Below, in pieces: positions 63,744 to 64,000 of a stretch of DNA of 64,000 bases. A program made the position numbers and the translations under genes. How positions within the stretch are numbered: the stretch's first letter is position 1; each line of letters opens with the position of its first letter. This stretch comes from Melastoma dodecandrum (lineage: Eukaryota > Streptophyta > Magnoliopsida > Myrtales > Melastomataceae). Under the pieces are notes generated by a model. It was not told the origin of the DNA. It made no database searches and saw only the letters and a list, made by a program, of their open reading frames with translations. The stretch covers positions 372,001 through 436,000 of the forward strand of contig JARUPY010000473.1 in the NCBI GenBank assembly GCA_029817715.1. Direction: 5' to 3'.

Positions 63744-64000
63744 GTCCGCCACTGTGCTTGGGCCGGAATCACTCTTCCTTCACTGGTTTTTCCCTTGTCC
63801 GGTATCAAGTCTTTATTGAGGCCCATAACAGTTTTGTCCCGCAACGCGAAGATCCAGGGAAGGTAGGCTTTGTTGGCATGATTCTACTTCTACGCCTTCA
63901 TTTGTAGCTCTTCTCTACTTGCCTAATCTGACCTGGATCTCCCTCCCTCTTTTGGATAAGTCATGTTATGCCCCATAATGGGGCTGTAAGGTTTGTGTTC
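63744..64000. other. Right flank of the chromovirus, nothing recognised
   Basis: The sequence to the window edge has an open plus frame continuing from the LTR with no recognisable family. Too short to interpret. Confidence 0.4.

Overview
This is nuclear DNA from a flowering plant. The genes are split by short introns, all the recognisable proteins belong to plant families, LTR retrotransposons and small DNA-transposon derivatives fill the spaces, and no bacterial-type operons are present. Several genes (F-box/LRR at 37059, PRA1 at 56365, aminotransferase at 24258) have very GC-rich 5' coding sequence. That fits a 5'-to-3' GC gradient of the monocot kind, but it does not fix the species.

Layout, left to right. 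1-2621 (minus): a conserved single-pass membrane protein whose last exon runs off the left edge. 4192-6092: repeats, including a Mutator-like MITE built from nested palindromes. 6638-10842 (plus): an NST1-like membrane and zinc-ribbon protein broken by about five frameshifts. 11810-13077 (minus): an intact two-domain saposin-like protein. 13918-14427 (minus): a class III peroxidase remnant that has lost its heme-histidine exon. 17112-22861: an old, decayed Ty3/gypsy element inside 67-bp direct repeats. 24258-27567 (plus): an intact alanine-glyoxylate aminotransferase 2 homologue. 30210-30756 (minus): a PYROXD2-like pseudogene. 34077-34826: a hAT element with a perfect 8-bp target duplication. 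37059-39958 (plus): an intact F-box/LRR protein 3. 41475-48609 (minus): an intact 20-exon SAC8-like phosphoinositide phosphatase carrying a U12-type AT-AC intron. 50701-52374: a solo LTR with a perfect 5-bp target duplication. 55601-55860: an MIF/MDL-like pseudogene. 56365-57057 (plus): an intronless PRA1-family protein. 58142-63743: a young Ty3/gypsy chromovirus on the minus strand.

The genes do not form one pathway. They are independent housekeeping or signalling genes: membrane trafficking (PRA1), phosphoinositide turnover (SAC8), ubiquitin ligase targeting (FBL3), amino-acid and photorespiratory or pyrimidine catabolism (AGT), and lipid or vacuolar saposin functions. I found no evidence for a wholly new system. 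The most informative oddities are the AT-AC intron, two GC-AG introns, the clustered frameshifts in the NST1-like gene, several palindrome-filled MITE-like elements, the 67-bp flanks of the old gypsy element, and a young chromovirus with a mutated reverse-transcriptase active site and LTRs of unequal length.
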